A stretch of 64,000 bases of DNA. Source: Avena insularis. Its lineage: Eukaryota; Streptophyta; Magnoliopsida; Poales; Poaceae. Positions within the stretch are counted from its first letter, which is position 1, and every line of letters starts with the position of its first letter. Location of the stretch: positions 352,912,329 through 352,976,328 of the forward strand of contig CM042686.1 in the NCBI GenBank assembly GCA_023614405.1, read 5' to 3'. The notes below the pieces were generated by a model. It was not told the origin of the DNA, made no database searches, and saw only the letters and a list, made by a program, of their open reading frames with translations. This document shows, piece after piece, positions 12,729 through 24,270 of the stretch. Position numbers and translations under genes: made by a program.

Positions 12729-13581
12729 ATGCCTATTGCCATCAAGACTGTTGAGGAGTTCCAGTTACCTGCTTTTGGTCCTCGTATCGTAGAGCTTACT
12801 ACTTTACTCGATCTTCCTCTTCCTATCATTACGGTGCACCCACTCACCAAGTTTGAGAGGAAGGACCTTTGGGGATTCAAGGTGAACCAGCCAGGACGCC
12901 AGACAGAGCCTACTACGGAGGCCATCGTCTTCAAGCTTATGCACGATGACAGGGAGAGAGGCATGGAAGTTGTCATGCAGGATCTGATAGGACGACTGTT
13001 AGGACGCCACTCCCGATAAGTTAGAGGCATTCACTTCCACGCCTTCGAAGGCGTGATGATGACGGAGAGTCCATTGACTTTGAGGACGACTCGAGGGTCA
13101 CAAAGAGAGCCGATACGCCTGCATTCCGTGACTTAGAGACTCTTATTAGGCACGTGGATACCGATAGGACCAACGCCATGCTTAGTAATGACGAAGCCTG
13201 TGTGCAGCTTCATGAGAAGGACAAGCTCTTCAAGGCAGCAGGACGAGATAGTCAAGGAGATGGAGGCAAAGTTCGAGACCCAAGACCGTAAGTTCAAGAG
13301 TCAAGAGAAGCGTGTCTGTGATAGGAACAAGAGGATTCGTGATATGACCGAGGAACTACAGTCCAAGGACTTCGAAGTTAGAGCAAAGAGCAGACAAGGA
13401 TTGAGAGGCTTGCTCAAGAAGAGGGCTCTCAAGGCCAAGATCGACTTTTGACCACTACCATCGAGGAGAACAAGACCGCAATGGAGAACGCAGGTCTTAC
13501 CTTTGTCGAGGAGGAGATTGATGCCGATTTAGTAGATTTGACTACTCGCTTATCTTTATTTACCGCACTTGTTATTTATGA
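12729..13581 (+). pseudogene. Additional pre-gag ORF 2 of element A, copy 1 (frameshifted)
   Basis: A second pre-gag frame starts at an ATG directly after an AG in T-rich sequence (TATAAATAG then ATG). Its N-terminal 100 residues look globular: a Pro/Ile-rich start, then KFERKDLWGF and an FKLMHDD segment. An acidic stretch (DDDGES) follows, then a long charged coiled-coil (KFETQDRKFKSQEKR) and an acidic C-terminus ending at TGA 13579-13581. The first 96 residues are open; later parts are in shifted frames. Copy 2 lies at 22209-23054. I know no biochemical function; the layout of globular head plus coiled coil resembles pre-gag ORF 1. Confidence 0.6.
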
Positions 13582-13750
13582 ACTTATTGTTGGACCATCC
13601 GGCATGTGGATGGCTTGCCACTTGTATGTTTGTACTTTGAGATTTTTGTTATCTTGTTGTTTAGATTTTATCCTTGTGTTGCATGTGTGATGTATTGTGC
13701 ATAAATCATGTAAGGGTATCTCATTCTTATCTCTATATGAATAAACCATG
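13582..13750 (+). other. Spacer between pre-gag ORF 2 and gag, copy 1
   Basis: This is T-rich non-coding sequence ending in CTCTATATGAATAAACC before the gag ATG. In copy 2 the same spacer ends ACCACAG directly before the gag ATG, which resembles a splice acceptor. Confidence 0.4.
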
Positions 13751-14790
13751 ATGCCTCCCCGTCACAAGCAAACACCAACCCCAACCCCAACATTACCCCG
13801 AAATGCAACAAATGATGAATGCGCAGACACGTTTTATGCAAATGATGACGACGCTCATCCGTAACCAGAACAACAACAACCCCAACAACAACAATAACAA
13901 CAATAATAACAACAACAACAACAACCTCCGTGTTTTGATATGCTCACCAGATTTCTCGAGGCCAGCTAAGTTTTCAGGAACGACCGATCCCATGGTGGCC
14001 AATGATTGGCTACGCTCGTGAACAAAGACTTAGTGACCGTAGGATGCACAGATGCTGAAAAGGTCAGTTTGCAAAGACATCTGTTGAAGGACCAGCCGCA
14101 TGGTGGGACAATTTCAGATTACCACGCCTATTGATGAGGTGACTTGGGCTATATTTGAAGATGGCTTTCAGATTACTCATATCTCACCAGGTATGATGAG
14201 CCTGAAAAAGAAGGAATTTCACAACTCAAGCAGCGCCACCACAATAAGTGGCTGAATACATCAAGAGTTCAACAATCTGGCGCTTATGCACCGGATGAGG
14301 TTGACATCGATGCCAAAAGGAAGGAAAAGTTTCTAGAAGGCTTGAATGATGAGCTAAATCTGCAATGTCTGTATGGCGATGTTCCAACTTACTACCGCCA
14401 TTGGTGACAAGGCTGTTATTGTGAGAATAAAATGAAGCAAGTCGAGAGTAAGAAGAGGAAACATCTGACAAGCAGCTGGATCATCTCATAAACGATCTCA
14501 CCATGATGATAGTGTCACCAGATCCCACAAGCATGAGAAGTTTAACAAACACCATCACAACCGTCATGACAACAAGCATCATCGCAGCCATGAAAATGAT
14601 AAGTACAAGAACCACAAGAGTGGATATAAGAGCCACCACAAGGAAGTGGAAGTCACCTAAGACGGACATCACCAGTCGAATGCTACAAATGCAAGAAGCC
14701 GGGGCATTATGCTAATAAGTGCCCTGAAAAGAAAGTTGAAGGACCTAACAAGCCAAATCCTTTTCAGAAAGGACAGGTTAACCACATCAA
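13751..14790 (+). pseudogene. gag: gag of element A, copy 1 (frameshifted)
   Basis: Gag is the structural protein that packages retrotransposon RNA into virus-like particles in the cytoplasm. The start ATG gives MPPR, typical of plant chromovirus gag. A poly-asparagine tract follows (about 13866-13925), then a capsid-like region with DPMVANDWL and GPAAWWDNF (14089-14115). A histidine- and lysine-rich linker spans about 14480-14650. The CCHC zinc knuckle CYKCKKPGHYANKC is intact at 14681-14722. The minus-strand poly-leucine ORF here is only the antisense of the asparagine tract. Several single-base indels break the frame. Gag and pol appear to be one frame, with no separate pol start seen. Confidence 0.85.
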
Positions 14791-16560
14791 TGTGGAGGAG
14801 GTCTTTGAAGAGCCTGATGCTGTTGCCGGTAAGTTCAGACTCAATTCCATCTCAGCATTTGTACTCTTTGACACCGGTGCATCTCATTCATTCATATCTA
14901 AAGCATTTGTCGAAAGAAATGAACTACCGTAGAAACCATTGGGTGTCCTATAAGAGTAAGTTCTCCGGTGGAGAAATGATAGTAAACTCAGGATGCCATG
15001 ACCTAGTCATAGAGTTTGGAAAACATAAGTTTCAAAGTGAACCTAATAATCCTAAATTCCCAAGGATTGATGTGATTTTGGGAATGGATTGGATGACTAA
15101 GTATAAGGGAGTACTAGATTGTGCAAATCATACGCTTCACTCACAACCCTCAAGGTAAGAGGATAATATTCAAGTCCAACTTTAAATCAAAAGGAGTAAG
15201 CTGAATTCTCTTAAGGGGTTAGCATGGACACGGTGCCAATTAGGTGTGAGTATCCGGATGTGTTCCCTAAGAATTACCGTGAATGCCACCAGATAGAGAT
15301 GTGGAGTTTATAATAGATTTGGTACCAGGTTCGGACCAAGGGCAAAGAGGCCTTATAAAATGTCAGTTGATTAACTTAAAGAACTCAAGAAACAACTTGG
15401 AGAACAATTGCAAAAGGATTCATCCAGCCAAGTTCTTCATCTTGGGGAGCTCCAGCTTTGTTCAGAGAAAAGAGAGATAGAACTCAAAGACTATGCATAG
15501 ATTACCGCTTCTCAACGAGGTAACCATCAAGAACAAATATCCTTTGCCAAGAATCAATGACTTGTTTGATCAGCTAGAAGGAGCTTGTGTGTTCTCAAGA
15601 TTGATCTTCGGTCGCTATTTTCAACTCAAGATAAGAGAGCAAGACATACCTAAAACAGCCTTCACCACGAGGTATGGATTGTATGAGTACACGGATGCCT
15701 TTTGATTAACCAACGCCCAAAGATACTTCATGAATATGATGAATAAAGTGTTCATGGAATTTCTCGACAAGTTCGTTGTCGCTTTCATCGATGACATCCT
15801 AGTCTACTCCAAGAGCAAGGAAGAACATGAAAGACATCTACGCTTGATACTTGAGAAACTAAGGGAACATAAACTTTATGCCAAGTTCAGCAAGTGTGAG
15901 TTTTGGTTAGAGGAAGTTGATTTCTTGGTCATGTTATGACAAAGGATGGTGTAGCAGTTGATCCCGCTAAGGTTTCAGCCGTAATGTAATGGGAATCTCC
16001 TAAGAATGTAAAAGAGGTTCGTAGTTTCCTTGGTTTAGCAGGTTACTACAGAAGATTCATTGAAAATTTTTCTAAGGTTGCTAAACCAATGATGTAATTG
16101 TTAAAGAAAGATAAGAAATTTGCTTGGTCAAGGATGTGAACTCAGCTTTCAAGAATTAAAGAAGAGACTTGTGTCAAGACCAAAGATCAGGCCTACCAGA
16201 TTTGGAAAAGGATTTCCAAGTATATTGTGATGCTTCTCATCAAGGATTAGGAGCCAGACTTATGCAAGGCGGAAAAGTTGTGGCTTATGCTCGAGACAAC
16301 TCAAAACTCATGAAGTAAATTATCCTACTCATGATTTAGAGTTAGTCATTGTCCATGCACTCAAGACATGGAGACACTACCTTTGGGAAAACGCTAGAAG
16401 TGTTCACCGACCATAAGAGCTTGAAATATATCTTCACCCGTATGAGATCAATATGAGACAAAGAAGATGGCTAGAACTTATCAAGGATTACGACTTGAGT
16501 TTGCAATACCACCCGGTAAAGCAAATGTAGTAGCAGATGCTCTAAGTCGAAAGCGCTTGT
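14791..16560 (+). pseudogene. pol: pol of element A, copy 1: protease, reverse transcriptase, RNase H (broken)
   Basis: This part matures the polyprotein and copies RNA into DNA. The aspartic protease active site DTG is at 14870-14878 within LFDTGASHSF. The reverse transcriptase shows [13 protein letters not shown] (from 15539) and the catalytic FIDD box at 15784-15795, followed by [12 protein letters not shown]. RNase H has the DASHQGLG segment starting at 16229 and ends near VVADALSRK. Two in-frame TAA codons, 15987-15989 and 16095-16097, replace residues that are normally glutamate in this family, and both recur in copy 2. Several single-base indels add frameshifts. As read, no functional enzyme can be made. 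Confidence 0.9.
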
Positions 16561-18088
16561 AAATGGCCTTACCAAAGGTGAATTGCCGATGACTTGTGTA
16601 AGCAATTCAAGGAACTCAGTTGAGATTGTGCCAAAGGACATCTCATGTCTTTGGATGTTCAACCCACTGCTGGATAAGATTAAAGAAGCCCAAAAGACGG
16701 ATAAAGAAATCAAGAGATTAAGGAAAAGATTAGCCAAGGGAAGGCTAAAAGTTTCCATATGGACTAACAAGGTACTTTTATGGCACAGAAACGATTTGTG
16801 TTCCACAAGATCCGAAATGCGGAAACTGATTTTACAAGAAGCCCATAACTCTCCATATTCTATTCACCCGGAAACACCAAAATGTACATGGATATGAAAG
16901 AAAGATTTTGGTGGAACAATCTTAAAAGGGACATCGCCAAACATATTGCTTTGTGTGATGTGTAGTAGAGTGAAAGCGAGCATCGTAAACCAAAGTGTTT
17001 GCTTCAACCAATGCCTATTCCCGAGTGGAAGTGGGAAAATATTGGTATGGATTTCATTATCGGATTACCAAGGACCAGGTCAGGTATGATTCCATATGGG
17101 TAGTAGTAGATCGCCTAACTAAAGTGGCTCATTTTATACCAGTAAAGACAACTTATACTAGTGCCAAGTTAGCCAAAATCTACATGAGCAGAATTGTATG
17201 CCTTCACGGTGTACCTAAGAGTATTGTGTCGGATAGAGGAACTCAGTTCACTTCTCACTTTTGGAGACAACTTCATGAATCTTTAGGGACGAGATTGGAA
17301 TTCAGCATCGCTTTCATCCCGAAACCGATGGACAAACAGTAAAGGACTAATCAAATTCTTGAAGACATGTTGAGGGCATGTGCCCTAGACTATGGAGCAA
17401 GTTGGGATGAAAGTCCTTTACGCAGAGTTCTCTTACAACAACAATACCAAACTAGTATTGGGATGGCACCATTTGAGTTTCTATACGGAAGAAAGTGTAC
17501 CACCCCATTGCTATGGAATGGTGTGGAGAAAGAAGTTTGTTTGGACCAGATCTTATCAAAGACGCCAAGAAAAGGTCAAATTGGTTAGAGACATTGAAGA
17601 TAGCATGCCTCGATGTAAAAGCTACGCAGATGTTAAGCGAGGGAAATCACCTACGGTTGGGGATAAAGCTTATCTTAGAGTATCACTACTCGTGGAGTGA
17701 AAAGATTTGGAGTCAAAGGAAAGTTGGCACCAAGATATGTTGGACCATTTAACATTCTAAGTCGCAAGGGAGAAGTTGCATATGAAATTGAATTACCAAA
17801 GACTCTATCAAAATCCATAATGTTTTTCATGTAAGCCAACTTAAGAAATGTCACCCGTAAATGGAAGAAACATCTTTGAAGGATACCATACCTTTGGAGG
17901 AAGTTCAACTAGAAAGTGATCTCACCTATGAAGAAAAGCTCACAAGATTCTTGAGACCACGTAAAGAGTCACAAGAACAAAGACTATCAAGTTTTGCAAA
18001 GTACAATGGAATCATCATTCAAGAAGAAGCAACATGGGAAAGAGAAGATGATCTTCTGAAAGACCACCCACACCTATTTGTTAGTTAA
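16561..18088 (+). pseudogene. pol: pol of element A, copy 1: integrase and chromodomain-like tail (broken)
   Basis: Integrase inserts the cDNA into chromosomal DNA. The N-terminal zinc-binding HHCC region spans about 16840-16970. The catalytic core shows the first Asp at 17109-17111 (VVVDRLTK) and the second at 17232-17234 (SDRGTQF). The expected Glu near 17339 is disrupted here by an indel that creates TAA, but it is present in copy 2. The C-terminus carries the GPF-like region and a tail with EEATWEREDDLL ending HPHLF before TAA, typical of chromovirus C-termini related to chromodomains. The aromatic cage is incomplete: the usual VQW is replaced by KYNG. Frameshifts are present. Confidence 0.88.
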
Positions 18089-18118
18089 TCCGAATCTCGA
18101 GGGCTAGATTCATCTTAT

Positions 18119-18129
18119 AAGGGGTTAGA
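18119..18129 (+). other. Polypurine tract, element A internal 1
   Basis: AAGGGGTTAGA directly precedes LTR A2. It is the expected plus-strand primer site, and copy 2 has one more G. It is weaker than a classic PPT because of the TT. Confidence 0.7.
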
Positions 18130-18862
18130 TTGTAACATCCCTAAAAATCATGTTTCAAAACTCATTCATATCATCTTTGCATCATTCATCCATTTAGGTT
18201 TTTCTCAAAATCATTTAGAAACACAAACTTTGGCTATGATTTCATGTGGGCAATTTATCTCAATTGGCCATCACCCTTTGAGATTTGATTGTCTATGAAC
18301 TTGTTTGCTTGCCTCCATGGTTGGAAAGATTAGAAGTAGCATTTAAACCCAAGATTCCAAATTTAGAAATATTTTATAAACCCTATTCCAAATATTTGCA
18401 ACTAGAGCAAATCTGCTTATTTTGAAACCCAAGCTTGACCAAGCCTTTGCAAGGTAACCACTAGGTTATTTGATTGTTTGTGAACCCACGTAACCCCGCA
18501 AAAATCCCTGAAGAAGTTTGAATTCAAAAGGATTTGAATTCATATCAAATTCTATTCAGAAATGGAATTAGAAAAGAAAAGCTTAAACAAAGAAAAGGGC
18601 CGAGCGCCAGAATCCGCCCAAGAACACATCGAGCCCAGAAGCCCACCCGGGATCTCCTTTTCCTTCTCACACGCCAAAGCACACGCAGACAGACGCCGAC
18701 ACGACCCCACCAACACCTCAGACTTCGCCGACGAAAGGGCCCACCCACGCCGTCTCGTTTTCCCAGATCACGCGACATACCACGCCGCCAAGAAAGCAGT
18801 GAAGGCCGGTAATGGCGCGCGAAATGGGCATTAAAACTCGAGCGCTTCCTGTCGATTCCCGC

Positions 18863-18868
18863 TATAAG
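18863..18868 (+). promoter_or_regulatory. Candidate TATA box of LTR A2
   Basis: TATAAG is in the same context as in LTR A1, about 730 bp into the LTR. Confidence 0.4.
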
Positions 18869-19132
18869 ATCCTCTCGCGCCATGATCTTTTTCCCCAGAC
18901 ACCTCGCCACTCCGCCACCAGCTGCCCTCAATCAGCTTTGCACCGCCGCAGATGTAGCCTCTCCGCGATCGATTCCGTGAGTCCAGAGCTCCTCCGCCTC
19001 GTTTGCTACAATCTGACTTAGCGTGTCTTTGCGCATCTCCGACCTCACTAGTCCGCCCTCAGACGCCTGTGTCGCCGGTTCCACTTGATACCGCAACCAC
19101 CGCTGCTCGCATTTAACTCCGCGAACTCAGTG

Positions 19133-19138
19133 GTAAGT
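19133..19138 (+). promoter_or_regulatory. Candidate 5' splice site in LTR A2
   Basis: GTAAGT is preserved at the position equivalent to the donor-like sites of the other LTRs. The exon side reads CAGTG. Confidence 0.3.
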
Positions 19139-21383
19139 CCGCATCGCTTCGCTTAGTTCACGACATAGCTCGCTCGACTGTGAATCTAACCGTGTCTCGC
19201 TTTGCCTTGGGTGATCCACAAGAACGCCCACGACGACCACCCGACGCAACCGCCCACAAAGAATTCCGGCGAGCAATCTAGGATGCCCGAGCACCCTTGA
19301 CCAACCATGAGTACGACGAAGCTTCGCCAGGACCTCCCGAGCCCGGTGAGCTACTCCTCCTTCTCCTCGCTCTACATCATCGGTAACGCCATCGATCGAC
19401 AGTTCCGCCGCCGGTAGCCACCGCCTCCGCCAGCCGCCGTGGTCGATAAGAACCGTTAGATCTGCATCCGATGGCTTAGATAGAATGACTAATCAAGGGG
19501 TACGTTGATCTGAGCCGCACCTGCCCCTTTAGATCCAGCGGTCTCAGACGCTTCGATCCGCATTTAACCGCACGGGCGAATAAGAACATGACGCTGGTTA
19601 GGTTAGATCTGGAAATAGAATTTAAAACCAGAAATTTGATCCAAATTCAAATGCCTATATCTTTTGAATTCCACGTTGGAATTTTGCAAACTTTATACCG
19701 TTGATTCAGAAAACAAGACCTTTCTGCCTATCTAATTTGTTTAGCAAATAGTAACCATTTGATTGGCTTAAATTGCAGAGACTTGTTTGAGGCCTTTTAA
19801 GTATAGATTTAGTTTAGTATTTTTGTTTAGGGTTAAATTTTGTTTAGTTGGTAAACTAGTGGCTTGCTAAGTTTCTGTATTCATGTACTTGCTTGGTTGA
19901 GTTTTCAAAAATCATCACTTGGTAGATTCATGCATGCATGCATTCATACTATTTCTTGTTTGTATATATTTGTGTGTAATTGTGTGCTACAACTTTGTGT
20001 GTAGATTTTGCTAGTGATTGTGATTGTGACGAGTGCTACTCCACACTACCAAGGCAAGTGATATCATCATGAATATTCCATTCCTATATTTTATTTATGC
20101 ATTAGTAATATTTTTCTAAGTATAGGACTTGCATGGTTATTTGCTAAGAACAAGCTATGCTTTGGGAAAACCTATTAGGTGAAGCCTTAGTGAAAATTTC
20201 CTAAGTCCAGATTCCTATTACTATCATGCTTAGCCTAGCTACTAGAAAACAAGGGTGGTTTATATATTCACTATGGAAAAATTTCTAAGTCTAAGGACTT
20301 ATGTTTTTGTAAAATAAAACAACTAAGTTAATGAACCACCTGGGTGGAATGGAAGGAATGGCTTATGTTGAGTGGTTCACAAGGCCATGGACTTGGCTTG
20401 TGTATCTCACTTGTGGATGGCCACCCAGGAAACAAAGAGATTTGAGATGTCAAATGTTGAGAAGCTTCAAGTGCAACCACTTGGCATTATGGGCTCGCCA
20501 TGATCTTAGGATGCTAGAACTTAGTCTCTTGGACAGAGGGTGGTAGATGGGTTGATAGGTTGGAACGCGCCCATTTGACTAAGGAAAGGCTATCAAGGAT
20601 CATTCTTGGGAAACCAAGGCTTGTGGGGAAAGTGCACCACCTCTGCAGAGTGTAAACCTAAGTACTTAGCCATGTCCCTGGTAAAGGACAATTTGAGCAT
20701 CAAGACATGGAAACTTCAAGAATCTCATCACTCCAATTTCTAAATAAAACTTGTGGGTGAACAAAGGGATAAAAGGATCTTCAGTCATTGATTGTTAGAT
20801 GCCCTGAGTGGATCTAGAGTCTTTGTTTGATAGATGCCTTGGGTGTTTTTGCCAACTAAATCCTCAGTCCTTGATTAGTAGATGCCTGAGTGGATCTTCG
20901 CCTTGATTGAAGATGACTTGGAAAGTTTTTACCAAACAAAACTTAGTATTTTCAAAAGTTAAGGAAAAATCTATTTTGAGCAATGCAAGCCTAAGCTCCA
21001 CCAGCCAAAAGCATATAGTATTATAGTCCACTTAATTATATACTATAGTATCACTTGCCAATACTATTCCAAAGTATTGACCCTTGTGGCTGTAACTTAT
21101 GATGTTGCAAGTTACTCGATGATGATTAGAGTCATGAGTCTACACTCAACATGCTTGCTCGTGGCACATGAAGATGAAGACTTATGTTTATTTACTTATT
21201 CCATAAACTTGTACTAGGCCTTTGGCCATGAGTTGTAAAAGACTATGTTTTATCTCCGAATGACCGTAATAAACGACCTTTGTATCTGTGGTACTTCATC
21301 TTAAACTGTGGATGCTAGCAATGATCCAGGACTAGCATTGCAATCACAGGATCTTTTCCTTTACAAAGGAGGGATCTTACAGA

Positions 21384-21394
21384 TGGTATCGAGC
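21384..21394 (+). other. Primer binding site, element A internal 2 (one base missing)
   Basis: The site reads TGGTATCGAGC. It matches the initiator tRNA-Met complement except that one A of CAGAG is absent. The missing base falls at a CAG word, where many small differences between the two copies occur. Confidence 0.85.
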
Positions 21395-21519
21395 ACCGTG
21401 TTGCCCAGAGGATTATGACCCTAGGATTGGAAACCACTAAGGAAAATTTTAACTTCTTCTACACTTGTCTATTCTTCTCAGAACTTTTCTAATCTTCTCA
21501 TTCTCATCTCTATTTGTAG

Positions 21520-22021
21520 ATGAACTCCACAACGAAGCGTGAAGAAAGGACCACTCATGACCATGACCTTGGAGTGTTAGACTGAGTTTCCCAACATTAT
21601 CAAGGACCTCATGGAGACCATGGGAGTACATGGTGCAGAAAGGTACAAGGGCTTTCCAGAATGGAGGAAGGAATGGAGTATTGGTGGGTGCAACTTCACT
21701 TGTACAAGAATAAGGAAGACAACCACAAAGAAAAGGGCTTCGCATGTACACCAACACTTTTATGCACACCACATTCTTTGAGTCAAGAAAAGAAGCAGCT
21801 TGAAGACTATCAAGGAACTAAGTGCTAGAGTCAAGTGCAAGATGCTCAACCTCCAAAAAGACTTAGAGAAAGAGAAGGAACATACCCAAGAGTTGGAAGT
21901 CACCAACCAATCCTTAAGAGGAGATATCATAGACTTAGTGATAGAAGCATGTGAACAAGATAGGGTGATTGCCACTAGGAACATTGTGTTAGCCACCAGA
22001 TCCAATGAGATAGGATTGTAA
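21520..22021 (+). pseudogene. Additional pre-gag ORF 1 of element A, copy 2 (frameshifted)
   Basis: This is the second copy of the frame at 12041-12542. The ATG again follows TTTGTAG directly. The coiled-coil C-terminal part (21800-22021) is identical in protein sequence to copy 1. The front half carries an early TAG and frame changes, and its substitutions differ slightly from copy 1 (for example CCCAACATTATC versus CCCAAGATTCTC). The function is unknown. Confidence 0.6.
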
Positions 22022-22208
22022 GCGCACTTCGTTAGTTGACCACCACCTATCACCTTATTTTCCAAAATAAGACCTTAAATAAGTTTGAACCTTGGTTGAT
22101 GTAATGGATTTATGTATTCATGACTTGTGTGATTTTGTGGTTATGCTTGAATGTTTGTCTTGTTTAATTTAAATTTGTGTTGTCCTAACCTTTCAATCTT
22201 ATAAATAG

Positions 22209-23054
22209 ATGCCTATTGCCATCAAAGACTGTTGAGGAGTTCCAGTTACCTGCTTTGGTCCTCAGATCGTAGAGCTTACTACTTTACTCGATCTCCTCTT
22301 CCTATCATTACGGTGCACCCACTCACCAAGTTTGAGAGGAAGGACCTTTGGGGATTCAAGGTGAACCAGCCAGGACGCCAGACAGAGCCTACTACGGAGG
22401 CCATCGTCTTCAAGCTTATGCACGATGACAGGAGAGAGGCATGGAAGTTGTCATGCAGATCTGATAGGACGATTGTTAGGACGTCACTCCCGACAGGTTA
22501 GAGGCACTCACTTCCACGCCTTCGGAAGGCGTGATGATGACGGAGAGTCCATTGACTTTGAGGACGACTCGAGGGTCACAGCAGAGCCGATACGCCTGTA
22601 CCTCCAGGACTTAGAGACTCTTATTAGGCACGTGGATCCCGATAGGACCAACGCCATGCTTAGTAATGACGAGCTGTGTGCAGCTTCATGAGAAGGACAA
22701 GCTCTTCAAGGCAGCAGACGAGATAGTCAAGGAGATAGAGGCAAAGTTCGAGACCCAAGACCGTAAGTTCAAGAGTCAAGAGAAGCGTGTCCAGGATAGG
22801 AACAAGAGGATTCGTGATATGTCCGAGGAACTACAGTCCAAGGACTTCGAGTTAGAGCAGCAGCAGACAGTGATTGAGAGGCTTGCTCCTGTAAGAGGGC
22901 TCTCAAGGCCAAGATCGACTCTTTGACCACTACCATCGAGGAGAACAAGACCGCAATGGAGAACGCAGGTCTTACCTTTGTCGAGGAGGAGATTGATGAT
23001 TTGAGTAGATTTGACTACTCGCTTATCTTTATTTACCGCACTTGTTATTTATGA
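22209..23054 (+). pseudogene. Additional pre-gag ORF 2 of element A, copy 2 (frameshifted)
   Basis: This is the second copy of the frame at 12729-13581. The ATG again follows TATAAATAG. The middle part is clearer here: THFHAFGRRDDDGES, an acidic and proline-poor linker, then EPIRLYLQDLETLIRHVDPD and a coiled coil with EIVKEIEAKFETQDRKFKS. The acidic C-terminus ends in TGA at 23052-23054 after an RTCYL segment. Small indels break the frame at several places. It has the same unknown role as copy 1. Confidence 0.6.
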
Positions 23055-23224
23055 ACTTATTGTTGGACCATCCGACATGTGGATGGCTTACCACTTGTAT
23101 GTTTGTACTTTGAGATTTTTGTTATCTTGTTGTTTAGATTTTATCCTTGTGTTGCATGTGTGATGTATTGTGCATAAATCATGTAAGGGTATCTCATTCT
23201 TATCTCTATATGAATAAACCACAG
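23055..23224 (+). other. Spacer between pre-gag ORF 2 and gag, copy 2
   Basis: This T-rich spacer ends AAACCACAG immediately before the gag ATG, resembling a 3' splice site. I see no other feature in it. Confidence 0.4.
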
Positions 23225-24270
23225 ATGCCTCCCCGTCACGCAAACACCAACCCCAACCCCAACATTACCCCGGAAATGCAACAAATGATGAATGCGCAGA
23301 CACAGCTTATGCAAATGATGACGACGTTCATCCAGAACTAGAACAACAACAACAACCCCAACAACAACAATAACAACAATAATAACAACAACAACAACAA
23401 CCCTCCGTGTTTTGATATGCTCACCAGATTTCAAGGCCCGAGGCCAGCTAAGTTTTCAGAACGATCGATCCCATGGTGGCCAATGATTGGCTACGCTCGT
23501 GAACAAAGACTTAGTGACCGAGGGATGCACAGATGCTGAAAAGGTCGTTTGCAGACATCTGTTGAAGGACCAGCCGCATGGTGGGACAATTTCAGATTAC
23601 CACGCCTATTGATGAGGTGACTTGGGCTATATTTGAAGATGGCTTTCAGATTACTCATATCTCACTGTATGATGAGCCTGAAAAGAAGGAATTTCACAAT
23701 CAAGCCGCCACCACAACAGTAGCTGAATACATCAAGAGTTCAACAATCTGCGCTTATGCACCGGATGAGGTTGACATCGATGCCAAAAGGAAGGAAAAGT
23801 TTCTAGAAGGCTTGAATGATGAGCTAACCAAATGTCGTGGGTATATGTTCCAACTTACCAGTCGCTGTGTGACAAGGCTGTTATTGTGGAGAATAAAATG
23901 AAGCAAGTCGAGAGTAAGAAGAGGAAACACTCCGACAAGCACAGCTCGGGATCATCTCATAAACGATCTCACCATGATGATAGTGTCACCAGATCCCACA
24001 AGCATGAGAAGTTTAACAAACACCACAATCACAACCGCCATGACAACAAGCATCATCGCAGCCATGAAAATGATAAGTACAAGAACCACAAGAGTGGATA
24101 TAAGAGCCACCACAAAGGAAGTGGAAGTCACCTAAGACGGACATCACCAGTCGAATGCTACAAATGCAAGAAGTCAGGCATTATGCTAATAAGTGCCCTG
24201 AAAAGAAAGTTGAAGGACCTAACAAGCCAAATCCTTTTCAGAAAGGACAGGTTAACCACATCAATGTGGA
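23225..24270 (+). pseudogene. gag: gag of element A, copy 2 (frameshifted)
   Basis: The frame has the same order as copy 1: MPPRHANTNPNPN start, a segment rich in Met and Gln, a poly-asparagine tract near 23340-23400, a capsid-like region, a His/Lys-rich linker (about 23930-24130) and a zinc knuckle at 24156-24196. In this copy the knuckle has lost one base between its CYKCKK part and its HYANKC part. A 107-residue stretch (23578-23901) and a 191-residue stretch (23832-24407) are open in different frames. The His-rich linker is clearest here, with runs such as KHHNHNRHDNKHHRSH. Confidence 0.85.

Larger units (their letters stand above)
18131..21381 (+). repeat. LTR A2 (shared middle LTR of element A)
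   Basis: This 3251-bp LTR serves as the 3' LTR of the first internal and the 5' LTR of the second. It starts TGTAACATCC after a PPT and ends GATCTTACA before a PBS, so both junctions are precise. AT-rich parts are nearly identical to LTR A1; the GC-rich tract differs mainly by 1-4 bp indels. It has no flanking target-site duplication, as expected for a recombinational middle LTR. The 71-residue ORF at 20331 recurs in LTR A3 only because the DNA is conserved. Confidence 0.94.

Noticed and set aside
13793..14002. Minus-strand poly-leucine ORF
   Set aside because: It is the antisense of the gag poly-asparagine tract.
20331..20546. 71-codon ORF in LTR A2 (also at 29803 in LTR A3)
   Set aside because: It is conserved only because the LTRs are near-identical, and the frame is broken in LTR A1. 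No domain is recognised.
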